DNA of 64,000 bases from Halolactibacillus miurensis (GCF_900116255.1 NZ_FPAI01000004.1:62001-126000), one strand, 5' to 3'; counted from the stretch's first letter, positions 36,027 through 45,487 are shown. The notes: generated by a model from the letters alone, not told the origin. Program-made: numbers and translations.

Positions 36027-37115
36027 ATGATGAAAAAAGTAAACGTGCTTGTTGTTGATGATTCCGCCTTCATGAGAAAAATGATTTCAAATATCTTAGC
36101 AGACCATGCGCGTATCCATGTCATCGATACGGCTAGAAATGGTCAAGATGCGCTAGATAAGATTAAGCAACATCAACCAGATGTCATTACATTAGATATT
36201 GAAATGCCGGTTATGGACGGGATTACAGCCTTAAAAGAAATAATGACTAATGATCCAAGACCTGTCGTTATGCTGTCAAGTCTTACGCGAGAAGGAGCGG
36301 ATAAGACTTTAGAATCAATGGAATATGGTGCTGTTGATTTCATTCCAAAACCTTCTGGGTCTATTTCTCTAAACATTCAAGACATAGAAGACGAAATAAT
36401 AAGTAAGGTGTTAGAAGCTGCTGAAGTTGAAGTAAAAACACTGAAGCGAGATATGCCAACTTTACCGATTAAAAAGCTCGTGCCAAGACCAGAAAGAACC
36501 CACATGCGTCCAGCCAAACCGCTCGGCGACCAACCAGAGGCATTTAAAAAAATTGTCGGTATTGGTACATCAACAGGTGGGCCACGTGCCTTGCAACAAG
36601 TCATCACGCAATTACCTGAAGATTTAAACGCGCCGGTTGTTGTTGTACAGCACATGCCAGCGGGTTTCACAAAATCTTTAGCCGACCGACTCAATCAATT
36701 GTCAAAAGTGACGGTAAAAGAAGCCGAGGACGGAGATATGTTGCACCCTGGTGTAGTCTATATTGCCCCAGGTGGGTTCCAAATGCGAGTAAAAAAATCT
36801 AGTAAAGGCTTCCGCATCAGTATTTCCAAAGAAGAGAACAGAAATGGCCACCAACCGGCCGTTGATGTGTTATTCGAGTCATTAGCTGAACTTAGAGGTG
36901 TTGAACTAATAAGTGTGATTATGACTGGTATGGGATCCGATGGTACGAATGGGTTAATACAAATGAAAGAACAGCATCCATTCACTCAATCGATTTCAGA
37001 ATCAAAGGAAACATGTGTTGTCTACGGTATGCCTCAAGCAGCGGAAAAAACAAAATTAGTTGATTTTGTTGAACCTTTAACGCTGATTAGTGAGCGTATT
37101 GTCAAATTAGTTTAA
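36027..37115 (+). CDS. cheB: Chemotaxis methylesterase CheB
   Basis: A 362-residue two-domain protein: receiver (about 1-125) with Asp57, linker, and methylesterase with catalytic Ser182 in IGTSTGGP, His209 in VVQHMP and Asp305 in GMGSDGTNG. CheB removes methyl groups from receptors during adaptation. AAGGAGAGGTAGATC precedes the start; ATG 36030 is also possible. It lies 3 bp after flhG. Confidence 0.97.
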   Translation: MMKKVNVLVVDDSAFMRKMISNILADHARIHVIDTARNGQDALDKIKQHQPDVITLDIEMPVMDGITALKEIMTNDPRPVVMLSSLTREGADKTLESMEYGAVDFIPKPSGSISLNIQDIEDEIISKVLEAAEVEVKTLKRDMPTLPIKKLVPRPERTHMRPAKPLGDQPEAFKKIVGIGTSTGGPRALQQVITQLPEDLNAPVVVVQHMPAGFTKSLADRLNQLSKVTVKEAEDGDMLHPGVVYIAPGGFQMRVKKSSKGFRISISKEENRNGHQPAVDVLFESLAELRGVELISVIMTGMGSDGTNGLIQMKEQHPFTQSISESKETCVVYGMPQAAEKTKLVDFVEPLTLISERIVKLV

Positions 37116-37131
37116 GTGAGAGGTGAATGTG

Positions 37132-39159
37132 ATGGAGATGAATGAGTATTTAGATGTATTTATTGAAGAAAGTAAAGAGCATATTCAAGCGTTAAATGAT
37201 CATCTGTTAACATTAGAAAAGAATCCAGAGGATGTTTCAATCGTTAATGAAATTTTCCGTTCTGCTCATACGTTAAAAGGTATGTCAGCGACAATGGGAT
37301 ACCAAGATTTAGCTGACTTAACTCACAAAATGGAGAATGTGTTAGATGCCATTCGTAATCATAAAGTGACACTTAATGAAGCGATGTTAGATGTCATCTT
37401 TAAGGCTGTTGATGCACTTGAAGCGATGGTTTTAGATATCATCGATGGTGGTGAGGGTAAAAAGAACGTAAAAAGTCTTGTGAACCAATTAGAAGCGATG
37501 GAAAACGGAGAGAACGTTGAAGCTGTTACAACGTCAGCTTCAAATGAACCGACCGAAGCGATGGTTAATACTGATGTCTCTTTAGATGAATTCGAACTAA
37601 CAGTTTTACAACAATCAGCTGAAGGTGGATTTAACAATTATCAAGTCACTGTCACCTTACAAGAGACGACTTTATTAAAAGCAGCACGTGTCTATATGGT
37701 ATTTGAAATTCTCGAAAAACTCGGAGAAGTGATCAAATCGTCGCCATCTGTACCAGAACTTGAAGAAGAAAAGTTTGATTATAGCTTTACGGTCGTTTTA
37801 GTTACGAAAGACTCAGCAGAAGATGTTTCCGCTAAGATAAACAAAGTGTCTGAGATTGATACTGTTGTTGTAAAAGAACTAGAAATTCAAGCGTATGATC
37901 GTGATGTTACGGCGGAAAGATCAGTTGATACGGATGAAGTATCTAAACAGGAATCAGCCGAACAAGAGCAAACATCGACCGATACAAATGCGAAGAAAAA
38001 GTCACAACTTTCTAGTAAAACGATTCGTGTGAACATCGATCGTTTGGATGCTTTGATGAATTTATTCGAAGAATTAGTCATCGACCGAGGTCGCTTGGAG
38101 CAAATATCAACGACATTAAAAAATAATGAATTACAAGAAACTGTGGAACATATGTCACGTATCTCTGGAGATTTGCAGAACATTATCTTAAAAATGCGGA
38201 TGGTACCTGTGGATCAAGTCTTTAATCGTTTCCCACGTATGGTGCGTCAATTAGCTAAAGACTTAAATAAAGACATTGACTTACAAATCTATGGTGCTGA
38301 GACAGAACTTGATCGAACGGTGATTGATGAGATTGGTGATCCACTTGTGCACTTAATCCGTAACGCCTTAGATCATGGTATTGAAACACCAAGTGAACGG
38401 GAAACCAAGGGTAAACCTACTCAAGGTACGCTTAAATTAAACGCTTATCATAGTGGGAATCACGTCTTTATTGAAATTGCTGACGACGGGGCTGGGATTG
38501 ATCGTGAGAAAGTTCTTAAAAAGGCGATTGCCAATGGTGTATTAACACTTGAAGAGTCTAAGAGCTATTCTGATCAACAAGTATTCCAGCTTATTATGGC
38601 CTCAGGGTTCTCAACAGCTGATACGATTTCAGATATTTCAGGTCGAGGCGTAGGGTTAGATGTTGTAAAAAATACGATTGAATCTCTCGGTGGTAATATT
38701 ACCATTGACTCTAAATACAATGAAGGATCAACCTTTGTTATTCAACTACCTTTAACATTGTCAATTATTTCTGTCATGTTAACAGAAGTTAAAAATGAAA
38801 AATATGCTATTCCATTATCTTCAATCATTGAAACAGCTATTGTTAATAAAAAGGATATCCTTTCAGCTCATCATCAGCCGGTGATTGACTTTAGAGGACG
38901 CGTTGTGCCACTTGTATCATTGTCAAATATCTTTAATGTTCCTGGTGAAACAGAGGAAGATGACTTTTACTCTGTTGTCATTATTAGACAAGGTGAGAAG
39001 ATGGCGGGTCTTATTGTTGATTCCTTTATTGGTCAACAAGAAGTGGTATTAAAATCATTAGGAAACTATTTAACAGACGTCTTTGCAATTTCTGGTGCAA
39101 CCATCTTAGGTGATGGTCAAGTAGCCCTAATTGTTGATACGGATGCATTAATTAAGTAA
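37132..39159 (+). CDS. cheA: Chemotaxis histidine kinase CheA
   Basis: A 675-residue kinase with five domains in order: Hpt (His46 in SAHTLKGM), a CheY/CheB-binding P2 domain (about 165-255), a dimerisation domain (about 295-360), the ATPase (LIRNALDHGIE, ADDGAGID, GRGVGLDVV) and a C-terminal CheW-like domain. A Ser/Gln/Asp-rich linker precedes the dimerisation domain. The start at 37132 gives MEMNEYLDVFIEE, matching the family, with AGGTGA five bases upstream. Confidence 0.96.
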   Translation: MEMNEYLDVFIEESKEHIQALNDHLLTLEKNPEDVSIVNEIFRSAHTLKGMSATMGYQDLADLTHKMENVLDAIRNHKVTLNEAMLDVIFKAVDALEAMVLDIIDGGEGKKNVKSLVNQLEAMENGENVEAVTTSASNEPTEAMVNTDVSLDEFELTVLQQSAEGGFNNYQVTVTLQETTLLKAARVYMVFEILEKLGEVIKSSPSVPELEEEKFDYSFTVVLVTKDSAEDVSAKINKVSEIDTVVVKELEIQAYDRDVTAERSVDTDEVSKQESAEQEQTSTDTNAKKKSQLSSKTIRVNIDRLDALMNLFEELVIDRGRLEQISTTLKNNELQETVEHMSRISGDLQNIILKMRMVPVDQVFNRFPRMVRQLAKDLNKDIDLQIYGAETELDRTVIDEIGDPLVHLIRNALDHGIETPSERETKGKPTQGTLKLNAYHSGNHVFIEIADDGAGIDREKVLKKAIANGVLTLEESKSYSDQQVFQLIMASGFSTADTISDISGRGVGLDVVKNTIESLGGNITIDSKYNEGSTFVIQLPLTLSIISVMLTEVKNEKYAIPLSSIIETAIVNKKDILSAHHQPVIDFRGRVVPLVSLSNIFNVPGETEEDDFYSVVIIRQGEKMAGLIVDSFIGQQEVVLKSLGNYLTDVFAISGATILGDGQVALIVDTDALIK

Positions 39160-39173
39160 GAGGAGGTATAACA

Positions 39174-39632
39174 ATGGCTTTAGAATTTTTAAAATCGATT
39201 GTCTTTGAATTAAACGATGAAGAGTATGCATTACCCGTAGACTTAGTAGGCGCGATTGAGCGTGTTATGCCCATTACACGTATTCCGGGCGTTCCACCGT
39301 TCGTTAAAGGCGTCCTTAACTTACGCGGCGTTGTGACGCCTGTCATTGATCTGCGCGAGCGCTTTAATTTTGAAGCTCAAAAAGAAACAGAGGCTACACG
39401 GGTTATCATTATTCAACATGATGAAAAGGATGTAGGCCTTATTGTTGATGCATGCTACGATGTCATAGATATTCCGAATGAATCAATTGAACCAGCACCT
39501 GAAACAATCGGTACAGTAAAAATTGATTATATTAATGGCGTGGCAAAGTATGATGAACGCTTACTCATTTTACTGAACATTGATGAGATTTTATCTACAG
39601 ATGTGCTAAAAGAATTTTATGAAGAGAAGTAG
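39174..39632 (+). CDS. cheW: Chemotaxis coupling protein CheW
   Basis: A 152-residue CheW domain with FELNDEEYALPVDLVGAIERV, the receptor-contact RIPGVPPFVKGVLNLRG and VIDLRERF. It links receptors to CheA. AGAGGAGG precedes the ATG. It follows cheA by 14 bp and precedes cheC by 8 bp. Confidence 0.97.
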   Translation: MALEFLKSIVFELNDEEYALPVDLVGAIERVMPITRIPGVPPFVKGVLNLRGVVTPVIDLRERFNFEAQKETEATRVIIIQHDEKDVGLIVDACYDVIDIPNESIEPAPETIGTVKIDYINGVAKYDERLLILLNIDEILSTDVLKEFYEEK

Positions 39633-39640
39633 GTGATGAA

Positions 39641-40276
39641 TTGGCTTCTATCGAAACATTAACCCCACTTCAATTAGATGTTATGAAAGAGATTGGTAAT
39701 ATTGGATCTGGTAATGCGGCAACAGCCTTATCAAAAATGTTAAATAAAAAAATCGATATGCACGTACCATCGGTACGTGTCGTTGATTTTGAAGAGATGA
39801 TGAATCTAGTTGGGGGACCAGAAGAAGTTATTACAGCCGTTTTTCTCCGCATTGAGGGTGAAGCGCCAGGACAGATGTTTTTTATTCTCTCTCCGGAGGA
39901 AGCAGAAAGTTTTGTTAAACAATTAACCGGTATCGATGATTTTTCGGTTGTTAATAACCCAGATAATCCTATGGCTTTATCAGCACTGCAAGAAATCGGT
40001 AATATTTTAGCCGGTTCCTATTTATCTGCCTTGTCAGATTTCATCGGTGGAAGTCTTCAACCTTCTATTCCGTTACTCACGATCGACATGGCAGGTGCAA
40101 TCCTCGCAGAAGGGTTGCTCGAAATTTCCCAAGTAAGTGATTATGCAATGGTGATTGACACGTTAATTGATGACCATGAAGATGAAGGCGATCCGATTAA
40201 AGGACACTTTTTCTTGTTACCTGATCCCGACTCATTTGATCACTTATTTGACAAGCTTGGAGTTAATGATGAATGA
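39641..40276 (+). CDS. cheC: CheY-P phosphatase CheC
   Basis: A 211-residue phosphatase with two active sites: Glu17-Asn20 in KEIGNIGSGN and Glu118-Asn121 in QEIGNILAG. CheC dephosphorylates CheY-P and is activated by CheD. The start appears to be TTG at 39641, a few bases after AGGTGA; the ATG at 39636 is in another frame. It overlaps cheD by 4 bp. Confidence 0.95.
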   Translation: MASIETLTPLQLDVMKEIGNIGSGNAATALSKMLNKKIDMHVPSVRVVDFEEMMNLVGGPEEVITAVFLRIEGEAPGQMFFILSPEEAESFVKQLTGIDDFSVVNNPDNPMALSALQEIGNILAGSYLSALSDFIGGSLQPSIPLLTIDMAGAILAEGLLEISQVSDYAMVIDTLIDDHEDEGDPIKGHFFLLPDPDSFDHLFDKLGVNDE

Positions 40277-40773
40277 AAACATTAGTAGACCATATAGTTA
40301 AAGTCGGTATTGCTGATTTAAAGTTTGCTGAAGCACCGATGCATTTGCGAACGTCAGGCTTAGGTTCATGCGTAGGTGTTGTTATTTATGATACCCGACT
40401 TAAAATTGCTGGGATGGCACACGTCATGTTACCTGATTCAACCTCAGCTAAAAAAGATAATATCAATGTCTATAAATATGCCGATACGTCGTTACCTGTA
40501 TTGTTACAGACTTTATTAGACAAAGGAGCAAAGCGCTATCAACTAAAGGCTAAAATTGCCGGTGGCGCTCAAATGTTTTCATTTAGCTCAACGAATGATA
40601 TGCTGAGAGTAGGCGAACGTAACGTTGTGGCCGTGAAGCAGTTTTTAGAAACAGAACGTATCCCTATTGTGGCGGAAGATGTCCGTGGCAAGAGTGGGCG
40701 CACGATTGAATTTTCTACTGAAACCTTGTTACTGAATGTTCGAACAGTCAATCAAGGGACGCAAGATTTATAA
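40273..40773 (+). CDS. cheD: Chemoreceptor glutamine deamidase CheD
   Basis: A 166-residue deamidase with catalytic Cys33 in GLGSCVGV and His50 in GMAHVMLP, plus the GGAQMF motif. It deamidates receptor Gln residues and interacts with CheC. ATG 40273 overlaps the cheC stop (ATGA), suggesting coupled synthesis of the two partners. Confidence 0.97.
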   Translation: MKTLVDHIVKVGIADLKFAEAPMHLRTSGLGSCVGVVIYDTRLKIAGMAHVMLPDSTSAKKDNINVYKYADTSLPVLLQTLLDKGAKRYQLKAKIAGGAQMFSFSSTNDMLRVGERNVVAVKQFLETERIPIVAEDVRGKSGRTIEFSTETLLLNVRTVNQGTQDL

Positions 40774-40792
40774 GAAATGGAGGCGATTACCT

Positions 40793-41551
40793 GTGACTTT
40801 AGACAAATTAAATCAGTTATGGTTAGCGTGGAGTGATTCACGTAGTCCTGACATAGCTAATCGTCTTGTCGAACATTATCAATACTTAGTAGATTTTCAC
40901 GCGCAACGGATAGGTGTGCATTTACCGAAAAGTGTCCAACGCGATGATATTCGAAGTTTGGGCTTTTTTGGTTTATTTGATGCACTCAATAAATTTGAGC
41001 CGGAACGAGATTTGAAATTTGATACATATGCCTCTTTCCGCATTAGAGGGGCCATTATTGATGGATTAAGAAAAGAAGATTGGTTGCCTCGGTCTGCGCG
41101 AGAGAAAACAAAGAAAATTGAACAAGCGATTCAGTCATTGACTCAAAGCTTACAGCGTGAGCCAACAGCCGATGAAATTGGTGAGCATGTAGGTATTAGC
41201 CGACAAGAGGTTGAAGAGACGATTAAAGATCAACTGTTTAGTAACCTCTTATCTATTGAAGAAAAAAGCGGTGAGAATAGTGATGATTTTAAAGAAGGTA
41301 TCGGTCATTCGATTATTGATAATCAGCAACTTACTCCTGAAGAAGCCATGATAAAAGAAGAATATCATGAAGAGCTTGCCGAGGCGATAAAAGCTCTGAA
41401 TAAAAATGAACAACTCGTTGTCAGTTTATTTTATTACGATGAACTAACCTTCACTGAAATTGGACATGTTCTTAATTTAACCACATCACGAATATCACAA
41501 ATTCACAAACAAGCTGTTTTTAAATTGCGACATGTTTTACAAAAAATATAA
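40793..41551 (+). CDS. sigD: RNA polymerase sigma factor SigD (FliA family)
   Basis: A 252-residue flagellar sigma factor. Region 2 contains SLGFFGLFDALNKFEPERDLKF and DGLRKEDWLPRSAR; region 4 contains LTFTEIGHVLNLTTSRISQIHKQA. It directs late flagellar, motility and autolysin genes. The start is GTG 40793 with GGAGG nine bases before; longer in-frame readings upstream run inside cheD. Position near the operon end makes its level depend on long transcripts, as known in B. subtilis. Confidence 0.96.
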   Translation: MTLDKLNQLWLAWSDSRSPDIANRLVEHYQYLVDFHAQRIGVHLPKSVQRDDIRSLGFFGLFDALNKFEPERDLKFDTYASFRIRGAIIDGLRKEDWLPRSAREKTKKIEQAIQSLTQSLQREPTADEIGEHVGISRQEVEETIKDQLFSNLLSIEEKSGENSDDFKEGIGHSIIDNQQLTPEEAMIKEEYHEELAEAIKALNKNEQLVVSLFYYDELTFTEIGHVLNLTTSRISQIHKQAVFKLRHVLQKI

Positions 41552-41577
41552 AACAGTCAACAAAAGGAGCCGATCAT

Positions 41578-42960
41578 GTGGTAGCATTTGATGATTTTTT
41601 TGAAATAACAATCACAGAAGATAAGCTAGCAGCTTATCTCACATTAAATGAGGGATGGCCTGAAGGGGAAATTGAAGCAGAAGCATTTAAACGGTGGTTA
41701 AAAGCCCAACATGTCAAAGCAGGATTGATAAATGCGTCACTGAACCGCCTTATCGAAAAAGATTCGGGCTTGTCGTTTCCTGTTTTACTTGCTGAGGGTA
41801 AAACAGCAGTCGATGGTGAGGATGGTACGATTCGTTTTCTAACAAAAGACTCAGATACTGTGAATATAGAAGAACGTGAAAGTTTTAGAGATATACATAA
41901 AATCCCGACGGTTGAAAAAGATGAAAAGATTGCTACGATCACGTTGCCTACGAAAGAACAGGATGGTTTTAAAGTTAATGGCAAAGTCATTCATGGAAGA
42001 AAAGGAAAAAACGTCAAATATACCGCAGGTGAAAATGTCTATTTTGATGATGAGACGTTGAGTTTTTATAGTAGTATCATCGGTAAGCCGAGTATTGGCC
42101 ATACTAAAATTAGTGTTTTTAACACTTATGAGGTAAACGAAGACGTATCAATGAAAACAGGGAATATTAAGTTTGAAGGTTCAGTTTCAATTCGGGGTAA
42201 CGTACCTGAAGGTTATTCGGTAGAAGCGACAGGTGATGTGTACGTTTATGGCCTCGTTGAAGCGAGCCAACTGACAGCGGGGGGATCTGTACATATTACT
42301 GAAGGTATTGTTGGTATGAAAAAAGGCATGATAGAAGCGGGTGTGGATGTTAACATCGGTTATATTAATCAAGCGACGGTGATTGCTGGTCAAAATATCA
42401 ATGTGAATAACTCAATTCTGCATAGTGAATGTACGGCACAGTCCCACATATATTGTCAATCGGGCCATATTATTGGTGGAGTTTGTTCTGCAGGAGAATC
42501 GATTGAAGCCAAAGACATTGGCAATAAAATGGACACAAAAACAACCGTGGCTATCGCTGTCAACCAAAAATCAATGGAAATATTAAAGCAATTGGATTTA
42601 GCACGTGACACGTTACTCGAAGACGTAAAAAAGTTAAAAAAATTAGGTCAGGGTTTAGAGGCAAAAGCACAAGCAGGTGGTCTCAGTTCAAAAGAACGGA
42701 TTTTGTTATTAAAACAGAAAAATACGTTACAGCTGACAGAAGATAAATTAATGAAAATTGAAGCTAAGAAAGCGACATTAACTGTTTCGATCGGAGAAGA
42801 AAATGAAGCGAGTCTATTAGCGAAAGGTACACTCTATCCAAACGTTGACCTTTGTTTCGGAAAATACCAAGAAACAACGAAAAAAGCGTATAAATATTCG
42901 CGCGCTTACTTAGAAGACGGTGAAATTATGATTACACCGATATCAAACCGAGGATCTTGA
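41578..42960 (+). CDS. DUF342/FapA-family protein
   Basis: A 460-residue protein with a mixed N-terminal region (about 1-140), a right-handed beta-helix-like central region rich in Gly, Val and Ile (about 145-320: FEGSVSIRGNV, ATGDVYVYGLVEASQ, ITEGIVGMKKGM) and a C-terminal coiled coil (about 325-405). These are features of the FapA family. Vibrio FapA affects flagellar assembly; the role in bacilli is unclear. Location between sigD and swrB points to motility. Start is GTG 41578 after AAAGGAG, overlapped by a two-codon ATG TGG TAG minigene at 41576-41584. Confidence 0.82.
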   Translation: MVAFDDFFEITITEDKLAAYLTLNEGWPEGEIEAEAFKRWLKAQHVKAGLINASLNRLIEKDSGLSFPVLLAEGKTAVDGEDGTIRFLTKDSDTVNIEERESFRDIHKIPTVEKDEKIATITLPTKEQDGFKVNGKVIHGRKGKNVKYTAGENVYFDDETLSFYSSIIGKPSIGHTKISVFNTYEVNEDVSMKTGNIKFEGSVSIRGNVPEGYSVEATGDVYVYGLVEASQLTAGGSVHITEGIVGMKKGMIEAGVDVNIGYINQATVIAGQNINVNNSILHSECTAQSHIYCQSGHIIGGVCSAGESIEAKDIGNKMDTKTTVAIAVNQKSMEILKQLDLARDTLLEDVKKLKKLGQGLEAKAQAGGLSSKERILLLKQKNTLQLTEDKLMKIEAKKATLTVSIGEENEASLLAKGTLYPNVDLCFGKYQETTKKAYKYSRAYLEDGEIMITPISNRGS

Positions 42961-42974
42961 GAGAAAGGTAGGTA

Positions 42975-43472
42975 ATGTCAATGGAATACCTCCTTATTTT
43001 ACTAAGTTTTTTATTGCATATGGTGACGTTTATTGTTCTAAGACATTACTATCTAAAGCAACAATCGTATCAATCTGAGCAACATACATTCCAAGAAGAG
43101 AAAAAAGAACTTGAGCAACTGTTGATGTCGTATCTCATAGAAATGAAAGAAGAGAATGACCGGTTATTAGATGCATTTAACACTATGCAGAAACAAGACA
43201 TAGAAAAGAACGCTTCATCAACTTCCGTGACGCATCATTTAGATGAAGATGAACAAATAAGCAAAGACCAAGCTGAAAAGTCAGTGTCTAAGGAACAGAG
43301 TTATACGCCACTCGTTGATGCGATAGAAGACCAGCCCGTTGCTTATCAAAAATCGTATCAAGCGGAGATTATTGAACGGTACGAGAAGGGTGAGACGCCT
43401 GAGCAAATTGCTAAAGCATTAAACCGAGGGAAAACGGAAGTGGCATTGATCATAAAATTTCACAAAAACTGA
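42975..43472 (+). CDS. swrB: Swarming motility protein SwrB (YlxL)
   Basis: A 165-residue protein with one N-terminal membrane segment (about 4-24), a coiled coil (about 30-75), an acidic low-complexity linker and a C-terminal helix-turn-helix-like motif IIERYEKGETPEQIAKALNRGKTEV. This layout matches SwrB, which in B. subtilis promotes FliM-FliG assembly. It is the last gene of fla/che. No good terminator follows: GAAGG-CTTG-CCTTC at the stop has no T tract, so read-through into rpsB is likely. Confidence 0.88.
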   Translation: MSMEYLLILLSFLLHMVTFIVLRHYYLKQQSYQSEQHTFQEEKKELEQLLMSYLIEMKEENDRLLDAFNTMQKQDIEKNASSTSVTHHLDEDEQISKDQAEKSVSKEQSYTPLVDAIEDQPVAYQKSYQAEIIERYEKGETPEQIAKALNRGKTEVALIIKFHKN

Positions 43473-43482
43473 AGTGGAAGGC

Positions 43483-43511
43483 TTGCCTTCATGTATGAAA
43501 TGTGATATATT
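43483..43511 (+). promoter_or_regulatory. Predicted sigma-A promoter for rpsB-tsf
   Basis: TTGCCT (43483-43488), a 17-bp spacer and TATATT (43506-43511), with TG at 43503-43504 as an extended -10. It lies directly after the swrB stop. Confidence 0.6.
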
Positions 43512-43639
43512 AGTTCTCGGTGTTAAATACACACGCTAGTTGAAATGTAAAAGGGTGCTTAATTATTTTCATGTTTAAGTCTTTTATATTGAGGATGTTA
43601 GCGGAGGAAAATAAAAAACCTATTAGGAGGAAAAAAAAC
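43512..43639 (+). promoter_or_regulatory. Leader region of rpsB, possible S2 autoregulatory RNA
   Basis: About 120 nt between the promoter and rpsB. CGCTA (43534-43538) can pair with TAGCG (43599-43603), which abuts a GGAGG at 43603-43607. That GGAGG has no start codon near it; the working Shine-Dalgarno AGGAGG lies about 20 nt further on. Feedback by S2 on rpsB is known in other bacteria, and its use here is inference. Confidence 0.35.
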
Positions 43640-44383
43640 ATGGCAGTTATTTCAATGAAACAACTACTTGAAGCTGGTGTACATTTCGGACACCAAACAC
43701 GCCGTTGGAACCCAAAGATGAAGAAATATATCTTCACAGAGCGTAACGGCATCTACATTATCGATTTACAAAAAACAGTGAAGAAAGTGGAAGAAGCTTA
43801 TAACTTCATTAAAGAAGTTGCTGAAAACGGTGGAACAGTTCTTTTCGTTGGTACGAAAAAACAAGCACAAGAATCAGTTAAAGAAGAAGCAATCCGCTCA
43901 GGTCAATACTTCATTAACCAACGTTGGTTAGGTGGTACATTGACTAACTTCGGTACAATCCGTAAGCGTATCACTCGTCTTAAAGACATCGAACGCATGG
44001 AAGAAGATGGCACATTTGATGTCCTTCCAAAGAAAGAAGTTGTAGGACTTCTTAAAGAAAAAGATCGTCTGGTTAAATTCTTAGGCGGTATTAAAGAAAT
44101 GAAGAAAATTCCTGATGCTTTATTTATCGTTGACCCTCGTAAAGAGCGTATTGCGGTAGCTGAAGCTCACAAATTAAATATTCCGATTGTTGGTATCGTT
44201 GATACTAACTGTGACCCAGATGAGATTGATTATGTCATTCCAGCAAATGATGACGCAATCCGTGCGGTTAAATTACTTACTGGTAAAATGGCTGATGCTA
44301 TTTTAGAAGTAAAACAAGGTGAAGAAGAAGCTGTTGAAGAAACAGTTGAAGAAGTAACTGAAGAAGTAGCTTCAGAAGAGTAA
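43640..44383 (+). CDS. rpsB: 30S ribosomal protein S2
   Basis: A 247-residue protein starting [27 protein letters not shown] with [14 protein letters not shown] and [19 protein letters not shown]. The last 20 residues are almost only Glu, Val and Thr, encoded by repeated GAAGAA units. The start at 43640 follows AGGAGG; an in-frame start at 43571 runs through the leader. An intrinsic terminator lies between it and tsf. Confidence 0.98.
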   Translation: MAVISMKQLLEAGVHFGHQTRRWNPKMKKYIFTERNGIYIIDLQKTVKKVEEAYNFIKEVAENGGTVLFVGTKKQAQESVKEEAIRSGQYFINQRWLGGTLTNFGTIRKRITRLKDIERMEEDGTFDVLPKKEVVGLLKEKDRLVKFLGGIKEMKKIPDALFIVDPRKERIAVAEAHKLNIPIVGIVDTNCDPDEIDYVIPANDDAIRAVKLLTGKMADAILEVKQGEEEAVEETVEEVTEEVASEE

Positions 44384-44393
44384 ACGTTAACGG

Positions 44394-44428
44394 AGGTGAT
44401 AAGAGGGTAACCTTTTATCACCTTTTTT
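44394..44428 (+). terminator. Intrinsic terminator between rpsB and tsf
   Basis: AGGTGATAAGAGG pairs with CCTTTTATCACCT (one G-U) around GTAA, followed by a T run. Only 44 nt separate it from tsf, for which I see no clear separate promoter, so partial read-through probably sets the S2:EF-Ts ratio. Confidence 0.75.
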
Positions 44429-44471
44429 AAAGCGACGTCTAAGCAACTTACATTCTAAGGAGGAATTTTAC

Positions 44472-45356
44472 ATGGCAGTAACAGCGAGTATGGTAAAAGA
44501 ATTACGTGAAAAAACAGGCGCAGGTATGATGGACTGTAAAAAAGCACTTCAAGAAACTGATGGTGATATGGATCAAGCCATTGATTACCTACGCGAAAAA
44601 GGTATTTCAAAAGCGGCTAAAAAAGCTGATCGTATTGCAGCTGAAGGTTCAGCTTATACATTGACTGAAGGTAATACAGCGGTATTATTCGAAGTCAACT
44701 GTGAAACTGACTTCGTAACTAAAAATGATCAATTTAAAGCACTATTAAGTGAATTAGCTAAGCACTTACTTAGCCAAAAACCAGCGAACGTAGAAGAAGC
44801 GTTACAACAACCATTACACGGTGATGGCGAAACAGTTGAAACATTCATCAACAACAATATCGCTAAAATCGGTGAGAAACTTTCTCTTCGTCGCTTTATC
44901 ATTGCTGAAAAAACTGATAACGATGCTTTTGGCGCTTACATCCATATGGGTGGTAACATTGGTGTCCTTACAGTTGTAGAAGGCACTACAGATGAAGCCT
45001 TCGCAAAAGATATTGCAATGCACATTGCTGCTGTCAATCCACGTTTTGTATCACGTGATGCAGTAGATGCTGAAACAGTTGAAAAAGAGCGTGAAGTTCT
45101 TAAGCAACAAGCTCTTAACGAAGGTAAACCAGAAAATATCGTTGAGAAAATGGTTGAAGGTCGCTTAGGCAAATTCTTCGAAGAAATTTGTCTATTAGAA
45201 CAAAGTTTCGTTAAAGATCCGGATCAAAAAGTGAAGAAATTAGTCGCGGATAAAGGTGCATCAATTGTTGATTTCGCACGTTATGAAGTAGGCGAAGGCA
45301 TGGAAAAACGTCAAGAAAACTTTGCTGAAGAAGTTATGAATCAAGTTAAAAAATAA
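44472..45356 (+). CDS. tsf: Elongation factor Ts
   Basis: A 294-residue EF-Tu nucleotide exchange factor. The UBA-like N-terminus with [16 protein letters not shown] and the core EF-Tu-contacting [10 protein letters not shown] are present, and the length is normal. AAGGAGGAATTTTAC precedes the start. It is expressed with rpsB, with attenuation at the terminator between them. Confidence 0.98.
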   Translation: MAVTASMVKELREKTGAGMMDCKKALQETDGDMDQAIDYLREKGISKAAKKADRIAAEGSAYTLTEGNTAVLFEVNCETDFVTKNDQFKALLSELAKHLLSQKPANVEEALQQPLHGDGETVETFINNNIAKIGEKLSLRRFIIAEKTDNDAFGAYIHMGGNIGVLTVVEGTTDEAFAKDIAMHIAAVNPRFVSRDAVDAETVEKEREVLKQQALNEGKPENIVEKMVEGRLGKFFEEICLLEQSFVKDPDQKVKKLVADKGASIVDFARYEVGEGMEKRQENFAEEVMNQVKK

Positions 45357-45378
45357 TGAGGTAAACATGTTTGAATTA

Positions 45379-45408
45379 AAAAGGGAGCACACCGTGTTCC
45401 CTTTTCTT
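45379..45408 (+). terminator. Intrinsic terminator after tsf
   Basis: AAAAGGGAGCAC (45379-45390) pairs with GTGTTCCCTTTT (45394-45405, one G-U) around ACC, followed by TCTTT. The T tract is broken by a C. Confidence 0.75.
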
Positions 45409-45428
45409 TAGGAAAACTTTAAAAATAT

Positions 45429-45457
45429 TTGTCTAGAATTAAAAGTTCATGTAAGAT
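45429..45457 (+). promoter_or_regulatory. Predicted sigma-A promoter for pyrH-frr
   Basis: TTGTCT (45429-45434), 17-bp spacer, TAAGAT (45452-45457). The -10 is moderate. It lies about 30 bp upstream of pyrH and its last base begins a perfect palindrome. Confidence 0.45.
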
Positions 45458-45471
45458 AGAATTAAATTCTA
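45457..45471 (+). repeat. Perfect palindrome at the pyrH transcription start
   Basis: TAGAATT-A-AATTCTA spans 45457-45471, between the predicted -10 and the Shine-Dalgarno. It could be an operator or a weak 5' hairpin. No protein is assigned. Confidence 0.4.
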
Positions 45472-45487
45472 CATAATGGAGGTAATT

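Noticed and set aside
44325-44380. Repeated GAAGAA units in the 3' end of rpsB as a DNA repeat element
   Set aside because: They encode an acidic Glu/Val tail in frame, common in S2 of Firmicutes, and need no separate explanation.
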